The notes: generated by a model from the letters alone, not told the origin. Numbered from the stretch's first letter, positions 1 through 9,806 are shown. The stretch is 64,000 nt of DNA from Paenibacillus xylanexedens (GCF_007680605.1 NZ_VEIO01000001.1:1550001-1614000); one strand, 5' to 3'. Made by a program: numbers and translations.

Positions 1-2805
1 GCTGATCCCGGTGATCCTGCTCCTGCGACAGGTTGGTTTGGACGGAAGGCACGCGCCAGCGAAGGAATGCGTGAACGTTGGTACGACCCTGAGCATTCGC
101 GCGAGGACTGGCTTGAGATCAGTATTCCTGCAACAGTACAGCAAGCTTTAATGGATTTGGGCTTCATGGAAGACCCGCATTGGAATACCAATACGATTGA
201 CGAACTTGAACAGTATGGTTCACCACAAGACATACCTGTCTGGTTCCGCCGAACACGCGTGGAGTGTACGGAGTGGTGGTTTGCTACCACATTCGAAGTG
301 CCGAAGGAGTGGGATGGAAGCCGGCTTTCCCTGGAATTTGACGGCATTGATTACTCCGGCACCGTATTTCTCAATGGCGTATCGCTTGGTCATCATCAAG
401 GAATGTTTGGCGGCCCGGTTCATGACGTTACTAATCTGGTTCGATGGAATGAAGCCAATGAACTCGTTGTTCGAATCGATCCGGCACCTCAAAGCTGGAA
501 TGGTCTGATGAAACCAAGTCCAGGCTTTGGCTGGCACTATGGACATCTCATATCGCTTGGCATCTGGAAAGATGTGCGCATAAGGAGTCAACCAGACATA
601 GCTTTACTTGATCCGTATGTTGTAACAAGGTCTTTCACTTCGAATGAGGCAACTCTCCATATCGAATTTACAGCAGATAGTTCTCTTGTTGAGCAGGTTT
701 CTATAACCATCGAAGGTCAGATCCGGCTGAAAACCGATAAGGTGCGCAGGGAGACATCAAGTAAAAACAATCCAGCCCTTGGGATGAAAGAACAATATGA
801 AAGTTATGAACAGAGCCGATTTACAGCTGTTATTACAGTGCCCTATGGCAAAAGCAAATTCTCCACCGAAGTCAAACTGAACAATCCGAAGATCTGGTGG
901 CCGTCAGGGTATGGGGAACAGCCTCTCTACGAGCTTGTGCTGCAAGTAGTCTCTTGTGAAGGTACTGATCGAGATGCGGATGATATGTCAAATCGTTCAA
1001 TGGGCATATTGAACTCAGCATGGACAGCGGAATCAAAATCAATTAACACAGGTGCAGCCTTCACTTCTTTTGCTATCCGTACGATTGAGATGCGACCCAT
1101 GATAGATACCGCACCTGAAACAGACTATCGCTGGAAATTTGTCATTAATGGCGAACCGATCTTCATAAAAGGTGCGAATTGGTGCTGGCCGGACGTCATG
1201 CTCACAACCAAGGAAGGGCAATACGAACGTTTACTGGAGCTGGCACGCAGAGGCCATGTTCAGATGCTCCGGGCTTGGGGCGGCGGCATTGTGGAAACTG
1301 ATGAGTTCTATACCTTATGTGACGAAAAGGGCATTATGGTCTATCAAGAGTTTCCCCTCTGTTGGGGGCCTCCCGATGCACCTCTGACTGACCTGGGTGT
1401 CATTGACCGTCAAACTGTTCTTTCCGTCAAACGGCTGCGGAATCATCCTTCTTTGGTGATGTGGGGCGGTGGCAACGAAAATGGGCCGCATGGCGGGGCA
1501 GACGAAGGTCTTTTTCTAGTCGGGAAGCGGTGCCGCGAGTATGATCCATCACGTCCTTTTCATCGAACCGATCCTTGGGGTGGCAGTGCTCATAACTGGA
1601 ATGTGTATCATGGCGGCGAACCGCTCGATGAAGCCACGTTAGCGATGCCTTCCGTTTTTTACGGCGAATTCGGCATTCCAAGCCAGACGAATGTTTCCAG
1701 CTGTTTGCGGTATATGCCGGAAGATGCGTTGTCTTCTTTTCCACCGACTGAGGAAAGCAGAGGATGGAAGGCTCATTTTCATCAGTTTGGTCTGAAAGAT
1801 ATCATTAAAGTGATGCGGTACGCGGCGTATGGACCAATCCGCAACTGGTTTGACTATATCACCTATTCGCAGACTGCACAGGGTGATGCCATCCGCCTCA
1901 CCGCAGATATTCAACGAGCAGGTACGGGGAACAACAAAAGTGGATATTGGTATTACAAATTTACAGATAGCTTCCCTGGACATTCCTGGGCAGTCGTCGA
2001 TTTCTATGGGACAGCTAAACTCTCTTATTATCGTGCGAAACAAGCTTGCCGTCCGCAAAATGCGTTTATCACGACAACGAAGCTGGACGGATGGCAGTCG
2101 GGAGAGATGTTTCACGCAGATTTACACCTCGTCAATGATTCGCGTGAAATACTTGCAGAGGTAACGGTACAAGTCAGACTGTACGGCAGTCAATTAACCG
2201 AAATAATGACATGGGAGTACCCGGCTTTAACAGCTAAACCGGGACGGGCGCTCTGCATAGATACGCTGGAAATCAAGCTGCCCGAAACCTCATGCATTGC
2301 TCCTTTTCTTATGGCGGTTACACTGCATGCTCCCAATGGGAGTTTGATCTCTGATCAATGGTACTGGTTCAATGCGCAGCCGAAGACTGCGGAACTTCTC
2401 GCTTTCGAGAGAGAACACCGGCACGATGCCAACGAATACCAAGGTAAGGACGCTGAGCAAGCATTCATGCTGTATGGGAACCTTTCCAATGCACCGCTAC
2501 GAGAACTGCCTTGTACTTCAATGGAAGCGTCTGCTGTCTATACAGATGACAATAGCGGCGTGATTATTATCCGTAACATCGGGAGCATGCCTGCAATTCG
2601 AGTAATGATTCACGATTTTCCCGAGGATTGGAGCTGCTATCTGGATGACAATGATTTTGGCCTTTTGCCGGGAGAAGAGAGACGCATTGCGTTTGAAACG
2701 GGATCTGAATTCCGGTTAAGTGTGATAACTGTGAGTGCCTGGAACGCCTCTAAAGTGACGATCATACATGAGAATTTTCTAGAGGAGAAACAGACGAATG
2801 CGTAA
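1..2805 (+). CDS. GH2 beta-mannosidase-like glycosidase (5' partial)
   Basis: Glycoside hydrolase family 2, most like beta-mannosidase or exo-glucosaminidase, releasing terminal sugars from oligosaccharides. The reading frame is open to base 1, so the true start lies upstream of the window; the ATG at 67 is internal to the first domain. Order seen: N-terminal jelly-roll sugar-binding domain (FDGIDYSGTVFLNG), immunoglobulin-like domain, then a TIM barrel with acid/base Glu in MWGGGNENG (codon at 1477) and a likely nucleophile Glu in FYGEFG (codon at 1666). No signal peptide can be judged. It is followed 13 bp later by a GH78 enzyme and then a fucose isomerase, so it probably acts on intracellular fragments of a complex plant glycan. 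Substrate is inferred from family only. Confidence 0.85.
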   Translation, partial: ADPGDPAPATGWFGRKARASEGMRERWYDPEHSREDWLEISIPATVQQALMDLGFMEDPHWNTNTIDELEQYGSPQDIPVWFRRTRVECTEWWFATTFEVPKEWDGSRLSLEFDGIDYSGTVFLNGVSLGHHQGMFGGPVHDVTNLVRWNEANELVVRIDPAPQSWNGLMKPSPGFGWHYGHLISLGIWKDVRIRSQPDIALLDPYVVTRSFTSNEATLHIEFTADSSLVEQVSITIEGQIRLKTDKVRRETSSKNNPALGMKEQYESYEQSRFTAVITVPYGKSKFSTEVKLNNPKIWWPSGYGEQPLYELVLQVVSCEGTDRDADDMSNRSMGILNSAWTAESKSINTGAAFTSFAIRTIEMRPMIDTAPETDYRWKFVINGEPIFIKGANWCWPDVMLTTKEGQYERLLELARRGHVQMLRAWGGGIVETDEFYTLCDEKGIMVYQEFPLCWGPPDAPLTDLGVIDRQTVLSVKRLRNHPSLVMWGGGNENGPHGGADEGLFLVGKRCREYDPSRPFHRTDPWGGSAHNWNVYHGGEPLDEATLAMPSVFYGEFGIPSQTNVSSCLRYMPEDALSSFPPTEESRGWKAHFHQFGLKDIIKVMRYAAYGPIRNWFDYITYSQTAQGDAIRLTADIQRAGTGNNKSGYWYYKFTDSFPGHSWAVVDFYGTAKLSYYRAKQACRPQNAFITTTKLDGWQSGEMFHADLHLVNDSREILAEVTVQVRLYGSQLTEIMTWEYPALTAKPGRALCIDTLEIKLPETSCIAPFLMAVTLHAPNGSLISDQWYWFNAQPKTAELLAFEREHRHDANEYQGKDAEQAFMLYGNLSNAPLRELPCTSMEASAVYTDDNSGVIIIRNIGSMPAIRVMIHDFPEDWSCYLDDNDFGLLPGEERRIAFETGSEFRLSVITVSAWNASKVTIIHENFLEEKQTNA

Positions 2806-2818
2806 GGAGGCAGGGAAA

Positions 2819-5536
2819 ATGTCGGACACATGGCTTGCCGAGTGGATTACCCGCCAGACAAGTGCTATTGATGAGTGGACTTCTTATCAAGCAGAAGTCG
2901 TAATCGACGTTGCAACAGGTGGTGCATCATTTTTGTTTGGGTATCAGAATGAGAACGATCACTGCGGGGTTGAACTTCGGGAGAGCGAGCAAGAAAAGAC
3001 AGAGCGTGGGGAACATGCGCAATTTACTACAGATGAGAACCCCTTTATTGCTTACATTTTCCGCACAGAAGAAGGTGTGAAGCATGTGATAGAAAGCATC
3101 AAACTACCTTCATTCCTGTCGACAGAGCTTACGAAAATATCGCTTAAAGTATGCACAGAAAACGGAGAATGGAAAGTCACGATAAATGAACAATTTTTTT
3201 GTCATTGCCAAGCAACAGAATATCAGGGAACAGTCGGATTCCGGACAAAAGAAGGGCAAAAAGCGGTCTTTCGCGACCTGAAACTCACCGGAAGCGATGG
3301 ACGGGTGTTGTACTCCAACCGTTTTTATGATCCGCTAACCACGCATTGCACAGCAGGTACGATTCATGCTTCTGGGAACGGATTGGTGCTTGAGGGAGAA
3401 ATGCTATCCGTTTGCAAGGCAGCGTTTCCAGTAGACAGCCCGCTATTCCGCAAAACATTTCATATGCCAACCTCTCCGATTGAAGCCAGACTGCGCATCT
3501 ATTCGATCGGCTGGTATGAGCTTCTTATTAATGGAAAGCGGGCAGATCGCCGTGTACTTGCTCCAGCCAATTCACCTTATCATCGAAGAATGCTATATGA
3601 CTCATATGACGTGACACCTCTGTTACAAAAAGGTGAAAACGTACTGGGAGTCTGGTTGGGGAATGGCTATCATTACAACTATTCCCGTTGGGGATGGAAA
3701 TGGAATCGGGATAAGGCGCTTCTCCTGCAACTGGATCTACGCTTTGAGGATGGCACCACACAGACCATTATTACAGACGAATCCTGGTCCTCGGCGGCAA
3801 GCCCGATTCTTGCCAATGATATCTATGATGGGGAGGCATATGACGCACGCTTGCAGCACAGCGGATGGGACTGTCCCGGTTTTATCGAAGACAAGCACTG
3901 GACAAGAGCTGTAGCAGCAGAGCCGCCAAAAGGTGAACTCAAGGAAAATAAACAGCCTCCCATTCTGCCATTCGAATCGCTGCAGCCTATCGCTGTGCTT
4001 CATCCTCGTCCTGGCGTGAATGTATACGACTTTGGACAAAACATCGCGGGTTGGGTTCGCATTCAGGTGAAAGGACAAGCGGGTCATGAGCTACGGTTCC
4101 GATACAGTGAACTGGTGGATGGACTAGGCAATATCGATTCCTGGACGAACCGTAACGCGAAGGCTACAGATACTTACATCCTCCGCGGACATGCCGAAGA
4201 ATGTTACGAGCCACGTTTCACGTATCATGGATTTCGGTATGTAGAAGTCTGTGCCGGATCAAGCTGGATTTCCATTCAGGCGGTTCCGATCCATGCCGCT
4301 GTTGAACAGGCAGGCACATTTGAATGTTCGGATGAATTGCTTAATCAGCTATACAGCAATGTTCGCTGGTCTTACCTTAACAATCTGGTGAGCATTCCCA
4401 CGGACTGCTGCCAGCGTGATGAGCGAACACCTTGCCTAATGGATTCCGCTGTCGTTGAGGAATCCGGCATGCACCATTTCAATATGCATAGCTATTACCA
4501 TAAATGGCTGGACGATATTGAAGATAGCCAGACCAATCCAGACTGGAGCGGAGACAAGGTTTCTCTTCCATGGCATCTTTATCAGCATTATAACGACCTT
4601 GACGTACTGCGCGAGAGTTATCCGTCCATGAAGGCATATATCGATCATCTTCATAAGAAATGGCCTGAACATGAAGTGAAGGAAGGGTTTGGGGATTGGT
4701 GCCCCCCGAATGAAGATGGTTGGGAAAACTACTTTCATGAAGTAGAACTGGTCAATACCAGTGTCTATTACAGAATCACTTCCATCGTTGCCGAATCGGC
4801 ATCCATTTTGGGTAAACCCGCCGACCACGAATATTACGGTCAATTGGCTGATGACATTCATCGTGCTTTTCAGCGCCGTTTCCACACAGGGGATGGCATC
4901 TATGCAGAAGGTTCACAGACTGCTCAGCTTATGCCGCTTGCCTACGGATTGGTCCCTGTCAAACAACGTGCTTCTGCTGCAGAACGGCTTGTGCAGGCCA
5001 TTGCTGAAAAAGGAGGATACCTTCACACAGGCATTTACGGAACGAGATATCTGCTGGATGTGCTTGCTGATTACGGATATATCGATGTCGCATATGAGCT
5101 TTTAACCAAGAAGGAATACCCGGGCTTTGGTTATCAGATTGAACGAGGGGCAACCACGCTTTGGGAGCAGTGGAGCGATAAGGGGGGCATGCACTCTCAT
5201 GATCACGCCATGTTTGGAGGGATCAGTGTCTCTTTTTACACACGACTCGCAGGGATTAGATCGGATTCCCCGGGTTACGAAAAAATATGGATCGAACCCT
5301 GCATCCCTACCAAACTGGATGGGGTCAGCGCATCAATCCGAACCGCACATGGAAAAATCGCCGCAGCCTGGAAAAAAGACCAAACAGGACTGCACATCCA
5401 GGTGGAAATTCCCGAGAAAACCACGGCTACACTCGTCATGCCTTCTGCTGTTGTTATAGCAGCGAAGCTACCCCGCATTCAAGAGCTGAAGCCAGGTCGA
5501 CACAGCTTTACTTTCCCTTCGGGGACAATGGGATAA
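2819..5536 (+). CDS. GH78 alpha-L-rhamnosidase
   Basis: 905-residue member of the bacterial alpha-L-rhamnosidase family, which removes terminal rhamnose. The N-terminal ~180 residues look like an extra beta-sandwich (LamG-like); then come the rhamnosidase N domain (AKAAFPVDSPLFRKTFHMP is replaced here by CKAAFPVDSPLFRKTFHMP) and the (alpha/alpha)6 barrel with the family signature DCCQRDER, whose Asp and Glu are the expected catalytic region, and a C-terminal beta domain. The usual GWTGD after DER is replaced by TPCLMDS, so specificity may differ. Start chosen at ATG 2819 behind AAGGAGG rather than at the ATG at 2798. No signal peptide: cytoplasmic. Same operon as the GH2 gene (13 bp gap) and fucI (20 bp gap). 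Confidence 0.85.
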   Translation: MSDTWLAEWITRQTSAIDEWTSYQAEVVIDVATGGASFLFGYQNENDHCGVELRESEQEKTERGEHAQFTTDENPFIAYIFRTEEGVKHVIESIKLPSFLSTELTKISLKVCTENGEWKVTINEQFFCHCQATEYQGTVGFRTKEGQKAVFRDLKLTGSDGRVLYSNRFYDPLTTHCTAGTIHASGNGLVLEGEMLSVCKAAFPVDSPLFRKTFHMPTSPIEARLRIYSIGWYELLINGKRADRRVLAPANSPYHRRMLYDSYDVTPLLQKGENVLGVWLGNGYHYNYSRWGWKWNRDKALLLQLDLRFEDGTTQTIITDESWSSAASPILANDIYDGEAYDARLQHSGWDCPGFIEDKHWTRAVAAEPPKGELKENKQPPILPFESLQPIAVLHPRPGVNVYDFGQNIAGWVRIQVKGQAGHELRFRYSELVDGLGNIDSWTNRNAKATDTYILRGHAEECYEPRFTYHGFRYVEVCAGSSWISIQAVPIHAAVEQAGTFECSDELLNQLYSNVRWSYLNNLVSIPTDCCQRDERTPCLMDSAVVEESGMHHFNMHSYYHKWLDDIEDSQTNPDWSGDKVSLPWHLYQHYNDLDVLRESYPSMKAYIDHLHKKWPEHEVKEGFGDWCPPNEDGWENYFHEVELVNTSVYYRITSIVAESASILGKPADHEYYGQLADDIHRAFQRRFHTGDGIYAEGSQTAQLMPLAYGLVPVKQRASAAERLVQAIAEKGGYLHTGIYGTRYLLDVLADYGYIDVAYELLTKKEYPGFGYQIERGATTLWEQWSDKGGMHSHDHAMFGGISVSFYTRLAGIRSDSPGYEKIWIEPCIPTKLDGVSASIRTAHGKIAAAWKKDQTGLHIQVEIPEKTTATLVMPSAVVIAAKLPRIQELKPGRHSFTFPSGTMG

Positions 5537-5556
5537 AAATGAGTGAAGGAGCGTTC

Positions 5557-7350
5557 ATGATGAATCAGGATTCACACCGTTATGAAAGTGGCTTTCCCAA
5601 AATCGGTATTCGTCCGATCGTAGATCGCCGCAAGCTTGTAAAGCAAGCCTTGGCGGAGAGCACGATGGAGCTTGCGCGTGAAGCCGCCGCTGCAATCACT
5701 GCCGTTCTCCGTTATCCGGATGGATCTCCGGTACAGGTCGTTATCTTTGAGCCGTGTATCTCCGGTACAACAGAAGCTGCACGCTGTGCCGAGCAATTCC
5801 GCAAGGAAGGTGTCGGTGTGCTGCTCACCGTTGCCAGTGGCTGGTGTTATCCGCTAGAGACGATAGAGACAGACCCTACGTTGCCACATGCTGTCTGGGG
5901 ATTTAACGGCACGGAGCGCCCCGGTGCAGTCTATCTGGCTGCGCTTCACGCGGCGCATAACCAGAAAGGACTCCCCATTTTTAAAATTTACGGCAGACAT
6001 ATTCAGGATCAGAACGAACGAAAGCTACCTGAGGATGTTCGGGATCAGTTGATTCGGTTTAGCCGTGCAGCTATGGCGGCTGCATTGCTTCGAGGCAAAT
6101 CATATCTGTCCATCGGCTCAGTCTCGATGGGAATTGCAGGCTGCATTGTTGACGAAAATTTCTACCAGCGCTATCTGGGCATGAGAAATGCGTATGTGGA
6201 TATGACGGAGGTTAACCGCAGACTTGAAAAACATATCTATGATAAGCAGGAATTGCAGGTTGCCCTGGCTTGGGTAACACGTTATTGCCGGGAGGGACCT
6301 GATCCTAATCCTGAATCTGTCCGAATTAGCCCGCAGGAGAAATCGGAAAATTGGGAAACCTCGGTTCGTATGGCGATGATTGTACGAGATTTAATGATAG
6401 GCAATCCCAAACTTGCGGAAATGGGATATGAGGAAGAAGCTTACGGTTATAACGCTATTGCATCCGGATTTCAGGGACAGCGGGAGTGGACAGATTATCA
6501 GCCGAGTGCGGATGTGCTTGAAGCCGTTCTATGCAGCTCCTTTGACTGGAATGGCATTCGGGAGCCTTATATGGTCGCCACCGAGAACGACAATTTAAAC
6601 GCCGTCACGATGCTGCTGAATCATTATGTATCACATACCGCTCAAATATTTGCAGATGTTCGCGCCTATTGGAGTCCCGAAGCCGTAGAGCGAGTTACCG
6701 GATGGAGGCCTGACGGCCTTGCAGCATCAGGATTTATACATCTGATTAATTCTGGACCTGCTGCACTGGATGGAACAGGGGAGCAGCAACGTGACGGCAA
6801 ACCAGTAATGAAACCGCATTGGGAGATTGAAGAGCAGGAGGTTCAAGCCTGTCTGGATGCTGTCCGTTGGAGACCGACTTATATGGATCAGTTTGCCGGA
6901 GGTGGATATTCCACGGATTATACGACGAGAGGAGGCATGCCTGTGACGATGGCTCGCATCAACCTCGTTGCAGGACTTGGCCCCGTGCTTCAACTGGCCG
7001 AAGGTTACACTGTGGAATTACCGGATGAAGTACATGAACAGTTGGATATGCGAACAACACCAACATGGCCTACGACATGGTTTGTGCCAAAACTGGTGCA
7101 AGATGATCCGGTTTTCGGAGACGTGTACAGCGTGATGGAAGCCTGGGGCTCCAACCACTGTGCGGTTAGTTATGGTCACATCGGGGCCGATCTGATTACC
7201 CTGTCAAGCATATTGCGTATTCCGGTTAACATGCACAATATTGATGCCAAGCGTATTTTCCGCCCTAGTGCCTGGTCCGCATTCGGAACCAAAGACTTGG
7301 AGAGTGCAGATTACCGAGCCTGCGCTGCGTACGGTCCGCTGTATCGCTGA
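5557..7350 (+). CDS. fucI: L-fucose isomerase
   Basis: Converts L-fucose to L-fuculose (the family also takes D-arabinose) in the cytoplasm using Mn2+. 597 residues, against about 590 in the E. coli enzyme, with co-linear motifs throughout: IWGFNGTERPGAVYLAA is matched here by VWGFNGTERPGAVYLAA, then SYLSIGSVSMGIAG, the EEEAYGYNAIASGFQGQREW block and SFDWNGIREP, which carry the catalytic Glu and Asp, and YGHIGAD with the conserved His. Start set at ATG 5557 behind GAAGGAG (5545-5551); an in-frame ATG at 5539 is also possible. Last gene of the GH2-GH78-fucI operon; a fuculokinase and aldolase are not in this window. Confidence 0.93.
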   Translation: MMNQDSHRYESGFPKIGIRPIVDRRKLVKQALAESTMELAREAAAAITAVLRYPDGSPVQVVIFEPCISGTTEAARCAEQFRKEGVGVLLTVASGWCYPLETIETDPTLPHAVWGFNGTERPGAVYLAALHAAHNQKGLPIFKIYGRHIQDQNERKLPEDVRDQLIRFSRAAMAAALLRGKSYLSIGSVSMGIAGCIVDENFYQRYLGMRNAYVDMTEVNRRLEKHIYDKQELQVALAWVTRYCREGPDPNPESVRISPQEKSENWETSVRMAMIVRDLMIGNPKLAEMGYEEEAYGYNAIASGFQGQREWTDYQPSADVLEAVLCSSFDWNGIREPYMVATENDNLNAVTMLLNHYVSHTAQIFADVRAYWSPEAVERVTGWRPDGLAASGFIHLINSGPAALDGTGEQQRDGKPVMKPHWEIEEQEVQACLDAVRWRPTYMDQFAGGGYSTDYTTRGGMPVTMARINLVAGLGPVLQLAEGYTVELPDEVHEQLDMRTTPTWPTTWFVPKLVQDDPVFGDVYSVMEAWGSNHCAVSYGHIGADLITLSSILRIPVNMHNIDAKRIFRPSAWSAFGTKDLESADYRACAAYGPLYR

Positions 7351-7375
7351 CTTGCTGTATGATTAGGTTAATATG

Positions 7376-7439
7376 AAAAGGACGAAGCAGGATATCATCG
7401 AAATGTGAGTTAGCATTTCATGATTGGCTTCGTCCTTTT
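7376..7439 (+). terminator. Terminator after fucI
   Basis: A 13-bp perfect arm pair (7376-7388 with 7427-7439), with a second nested hairpin (GAAATG/CATTTC), ending in TTTT. It closes the sugar operon. The same stem has an A-run on its left side, so it could also stop leftward transcription. Confidence 0.8.
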
Positions 7440-7582
7440 ACGTGTTTACAGTAATTCTAGCGTCCGCCGGTGTCGGAAGCCCAAACATAATTATATTTCC
7501 ATTGAATTTTGTAGCTTTACGAATCGTTGGGATTTCCCTTCCATTGACAATGGAATACGTTCTAATTTATTTTTAAATATTG

Positions 7583-7612
7583 TTGACAACCTATTTTTCT
7601 AATAACTATAAT
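7583..7612 (+). promoter_or_regulatory. Sigma-A promoter of the CheY-CheC-GGDEF operon
   Basis: TTGACA at 7583-7588 and TATAAT at 7607-7612, both consensus hexamers, with an 18-bp spacer. Predicted transcription begins near 7619, giving a leader of about 130 nt before the first start codon at 7751. Confidence 0.75.
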
Positions 7613-7646
7613 TTATATTGTTTTGCCTATTTCATCCGTCAGTCAC

Positions 7647-7724
7647 TTTTAAGGGGTTCCACCTGTGCGCGAAGCTCCTTCTCAAGAAACTGTCTACAGC
7701 GCCTCATATGTTGCGCCCTTAAAA
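7647..7724 (+). other. Possible structured 5' leader of the signalling operon
   Basis: TTTTAAGGG (7647-7655) pairs perfectly with CCCTTAAAA (7716-7724), closing a ~60-nt loop that holds smaller hairpins such as GAAG/CTTC. It lies between the promoter at 7583 and the SD at 7732-7737. It does not match the c-di-GMP riboswitch (GEMM) consensus as I know it. No T-tract follows the closing stem, so if it regulates, translation or RNA stability is more likely than termination. Confidence 0.4.
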
Positions 7725-7750
7725 CTTTATCAAGGAGACTGAGTAGAATC

Positions 7751-8125
7751 ATGAAAGTATTAATTGTGGAAGATTCGATTTTTGTACAGAAAATGATGAG
7801 CAAGTTGATTAGCGATCATATTCCGGATTGCGAAATTCGAACGGCCACCAACGGAGAAGATGGTTTCCGTCTTTATCAGGATTACAAACCTGATTTGATA
7901 ACGACAGATCTTTTGATGCCAGGACTCAATGGCCAGGATATGCTTCGTTTGATTCGAGAGAAAGATCAGAATGTCAAAATTATTATTTTGTCTGCCGATA
8001 TTCAGAAGGCTACCCGTGAGGAAGTGGAGGAGCTGGGCATCTCAGGATTCCTGAATAAACCCTTAACTGCAGAAAGAGCAGGCACATTGCTCCAAATGAT
8101 TCAGGCGGCCCGTCATGCTGAATGA
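7751..8125 (+). CDS. CheY-like single-domain response regulator
   Basis: 124-residue receiver domain with no output domain. Acidic pocket at Glu7-Asp8 (VEDS), phospho-acceptor Asp53 (TTDLLMP), Ser81 (ILSAD) and Lys103 (LNKP) are all present, so it should be phosphorylated. SD AAGGAG (7732-7737) is 13 nt from the ATG, a longish spacing. The last 11 bp overlap the CheC-type phosphatase gene, indicating translational coupling; the phosphatase probably dephosphorylates this protein. The kinase is not in the window. Homologues of this layout occur in chemotaxis, but no cheA, cheW or flagellar genes are near, so the output may instead be c-di-GMP through the third gene. Confidence 0.85.
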   Translation: MKVLIVEDSIFVQKMMSKLISDHIPDCEIRTATNGEDGFRLYQDYKPDLITTDLLMPGLNGQDMLRLIREKDQNVKIIILSADIQKATREEVEELGISGFLNKPLTAERAGTLLQMIQAARHAE

Positions 8126-8741
8126 GCTGCAGAAGGATCTGCTTACTGAACTTGTCAATGTTTACGTCGGACAAGCAGCGAACATGTTATCGGAAATTGT
8201 AGACAAACATATTGTACTTAATATCCCCGAGGTTGACTTAATCTCCATTACGGAAGTGGATCGGGAGGATCGAAGATACAACATTTTATTTGCCGAAGGT
8301 CATCTCTTTCGGTCATCTTTACAGTTCGGGTATCAATTTCAAGGCAAAGCTTTCCTGATGTTCCCTGCCGAGCAGGCAAAAGTGTTAGCTAACATGTGTC
8401 TCGGAGAATTGACAGAGAACGCGGATGCAAACGATTGTCGGCTGATGGATACGGATCTTGATGTGCTACAGGAAGTCAGCAATGTGTTGCTGAATGCCAT
8501 TATCGGTGAATTCGGAAATTTCCTTGAAATGAAACTGGAGTATGTATTGCCGGATATTGAGCTGATTCATGTTACAGGTACTGACCCGCAAATCCTGCTT
8601 CAGAATGAAGTATACATATTGGTGCTACATACCTCCTTTTTGCTTGCAGATACAGATGTAAAAGGAATTATCGTGATTGCATTGAGCATGGATTCCATCT
8701 CCAGTCTGCTGGATAAGATAGATGCTCTGCTGGGAGGATAA
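8115..8741 (+). CDS. CheC-family CheY-P phosphatase
   Basis: 208 residues, the same size as Bacillus CheC (about 209). Both phosphatase signatures D-x3-E-x2-N-x22-P are intact and exactly spaced: Asp8/Glu12/Asn15/Pro38 and Asp116/Glu120/Asn123/Pro146. Glu and Asn of each site coordinate the water and phosphate when CheY-P is hydrolysed. It overlaps the CheY-like gene by 11 bp and is followed after 2 bp by the GGDEF gene, so all three are coupled. CheC usually sits beside cheD in chemotaxis operons; here cheD is absent and the partner is a diguanylate cyclase, which suggests a non-chemotaxis use. Confidence 0.88.
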   Translation: MLNELQKDLLTELVNVYVGQAANMLSEIVDKHIVLNIPEVDLISITEVDREDRRYNILFAEGHLFRSSLQFGYQFQGKAFLMFPAEQAKVLANMCLGELTENADANDCRLMDTDLDVLQEVSNVLLNAIIGEFGNFLEMKLEYVLPDIELIHVTGTDPQILLQNEVYILVLHTSFLLADTDVKGIIVIALSMDSISSLLDKIDALLGG

Positions 8742-8743
8742 CC

Positions 8744-9718
8744 ATGAATAATCTCATTGTACAAGCGCTGAACAAAACCAAAATGGGGATTATGATTGTC
8801 GACAGACAATTGAAAATTCTCGTGTGGAATGGCTGGTTGGAACGTTTAACAGGCATGCCCGCTGAAGACGTGCTCGGTAAAAATCTGCTCGAGATTTGCC
8901 CCAGATTCAAGGCTAATATGTATATGAATATCATACAAAATGCGCTGTATCACGGGCAGAGCAGGTTCTGCTCCAGCGCTCTACATAAATCTTTTATCCT
9001 TCCGAAGGAGGGAGGAGATGAGCGTTTTTACAGACAAAATCTACATGTTGAACCACTTTATGAAGATGATCACAGCTATGCACTGCTGCAGATTAGCGAC
9101 ACAACCAACACAAGCACTCGCGTGTACAAACTCAAGAACCTGATTAAAGAGCTGGAGACTGAATATACCAAAATCAAAGTTTCGGAGAAGATCAGTAAAC
9201 ATCTTTCTTTGCATGATTCCTTGACAGGTCTTCCTAATCGTTTAGCATTTAAGGATCGTCTTGCATGGTCCGTGAGCAACGCGCTAAGAAGTGAGTCACG
9301 CTTTGCGGTCATGTATATCGATACGGACGGGTTCAAGCAGATCAATGATACCTACGGTCATGATATAGGAGATCAAGTCTTAACGGAAGTGGCCCAACGT
9401 TTGAAGGCAAATGTTCGCAGTTCGGATTGCGTAGCAAGACTCGGAGGGGACGAATTCAGCATTATCCTGAACCAGCTTAAGGATGACAATGATGCGGAGG
9501 TCGTTGCCAAAAACCTGACGACTGCGTTTGGTGCTCCGATCCATGTGAATGCTATTGAGATCCATCTGTCTGCCAGCATTGGCATCAGTTTGTTTCCAAA
9601 GCACGGACAAGACCCGAACGAACTTTTAAAACTTGCTGATATGGCCATGTACAGAATCAAGAAAAACGGAAAGCAAGGCTACGCCTTCTTTCTTCCCGAG
9701 TTGGACCAAGTTTGGTGA
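8744..9718 (+). CDS. PAS-GGDEF diguanylate cyclase
   Basis: 324 residues: a PAS sensor domain (about 6-120), a short coiled coil (about 125-155), and a GGDEF domain (about 156-320). Catalytic GGDEF is intact at 234-238, and an allosteric I-site RSSD lies at 225-228, exactly five residues before it, so the enzyme should make c-di-GMP from two GTP and be feedback inhibited. No membrane segment: cytoplasmic. Third gene of the CheY-CheC operon, separated from cheC by 2 bp. The PAS ligand cannot be read from sequence. Confidence 0.9.
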   Translation: MNNLIVQALNKTKMGIMIVDRQLKILVWNGWLERLTGMPAEDVLGKNLLEICPRFKANMYMNIIQNALYHGQSRFCSSALHKSFILPKEGGDERFYRQNLHVEPLYEDDHSYALLQISDTTNTSTRVYKLKNLIKELETEYTKIKVSEKISKHLSLHDSLTGLPNRLAFKDRLAWSVSNALRSESRFAVMYIDTDGFKQINDTYGHDIGDQVLTEVAQRLKANVRSSDCVARLGGDEFSIILNQLKDDNDAEVVAKNLTTAFGAPIHVNAIEIHLSASIGISLFPKHGQDPNELLKLADMAMYRIKKNGKQGYAFFLPELDQVW

Positions 9719-9777
9719 GGTAATGTTAGCGAACAAGCACCTACTTCCAAACCTTATAAAATTTATGCTCAACCTCT

Positions 9778-9806
9778 AAAAGTTGCTATAATGGCAACTT
9801 TTTTTT
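9778..9806 (+). terminator. Terminator of the CheY-CheC-GGDEF operon
   Basis: Perfect stem AAAAGTTGC/GCAACTTTT around a 7-nt loop (9778-9786 with 9794-9802), followed by a run of T. Confidence 0.85.
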
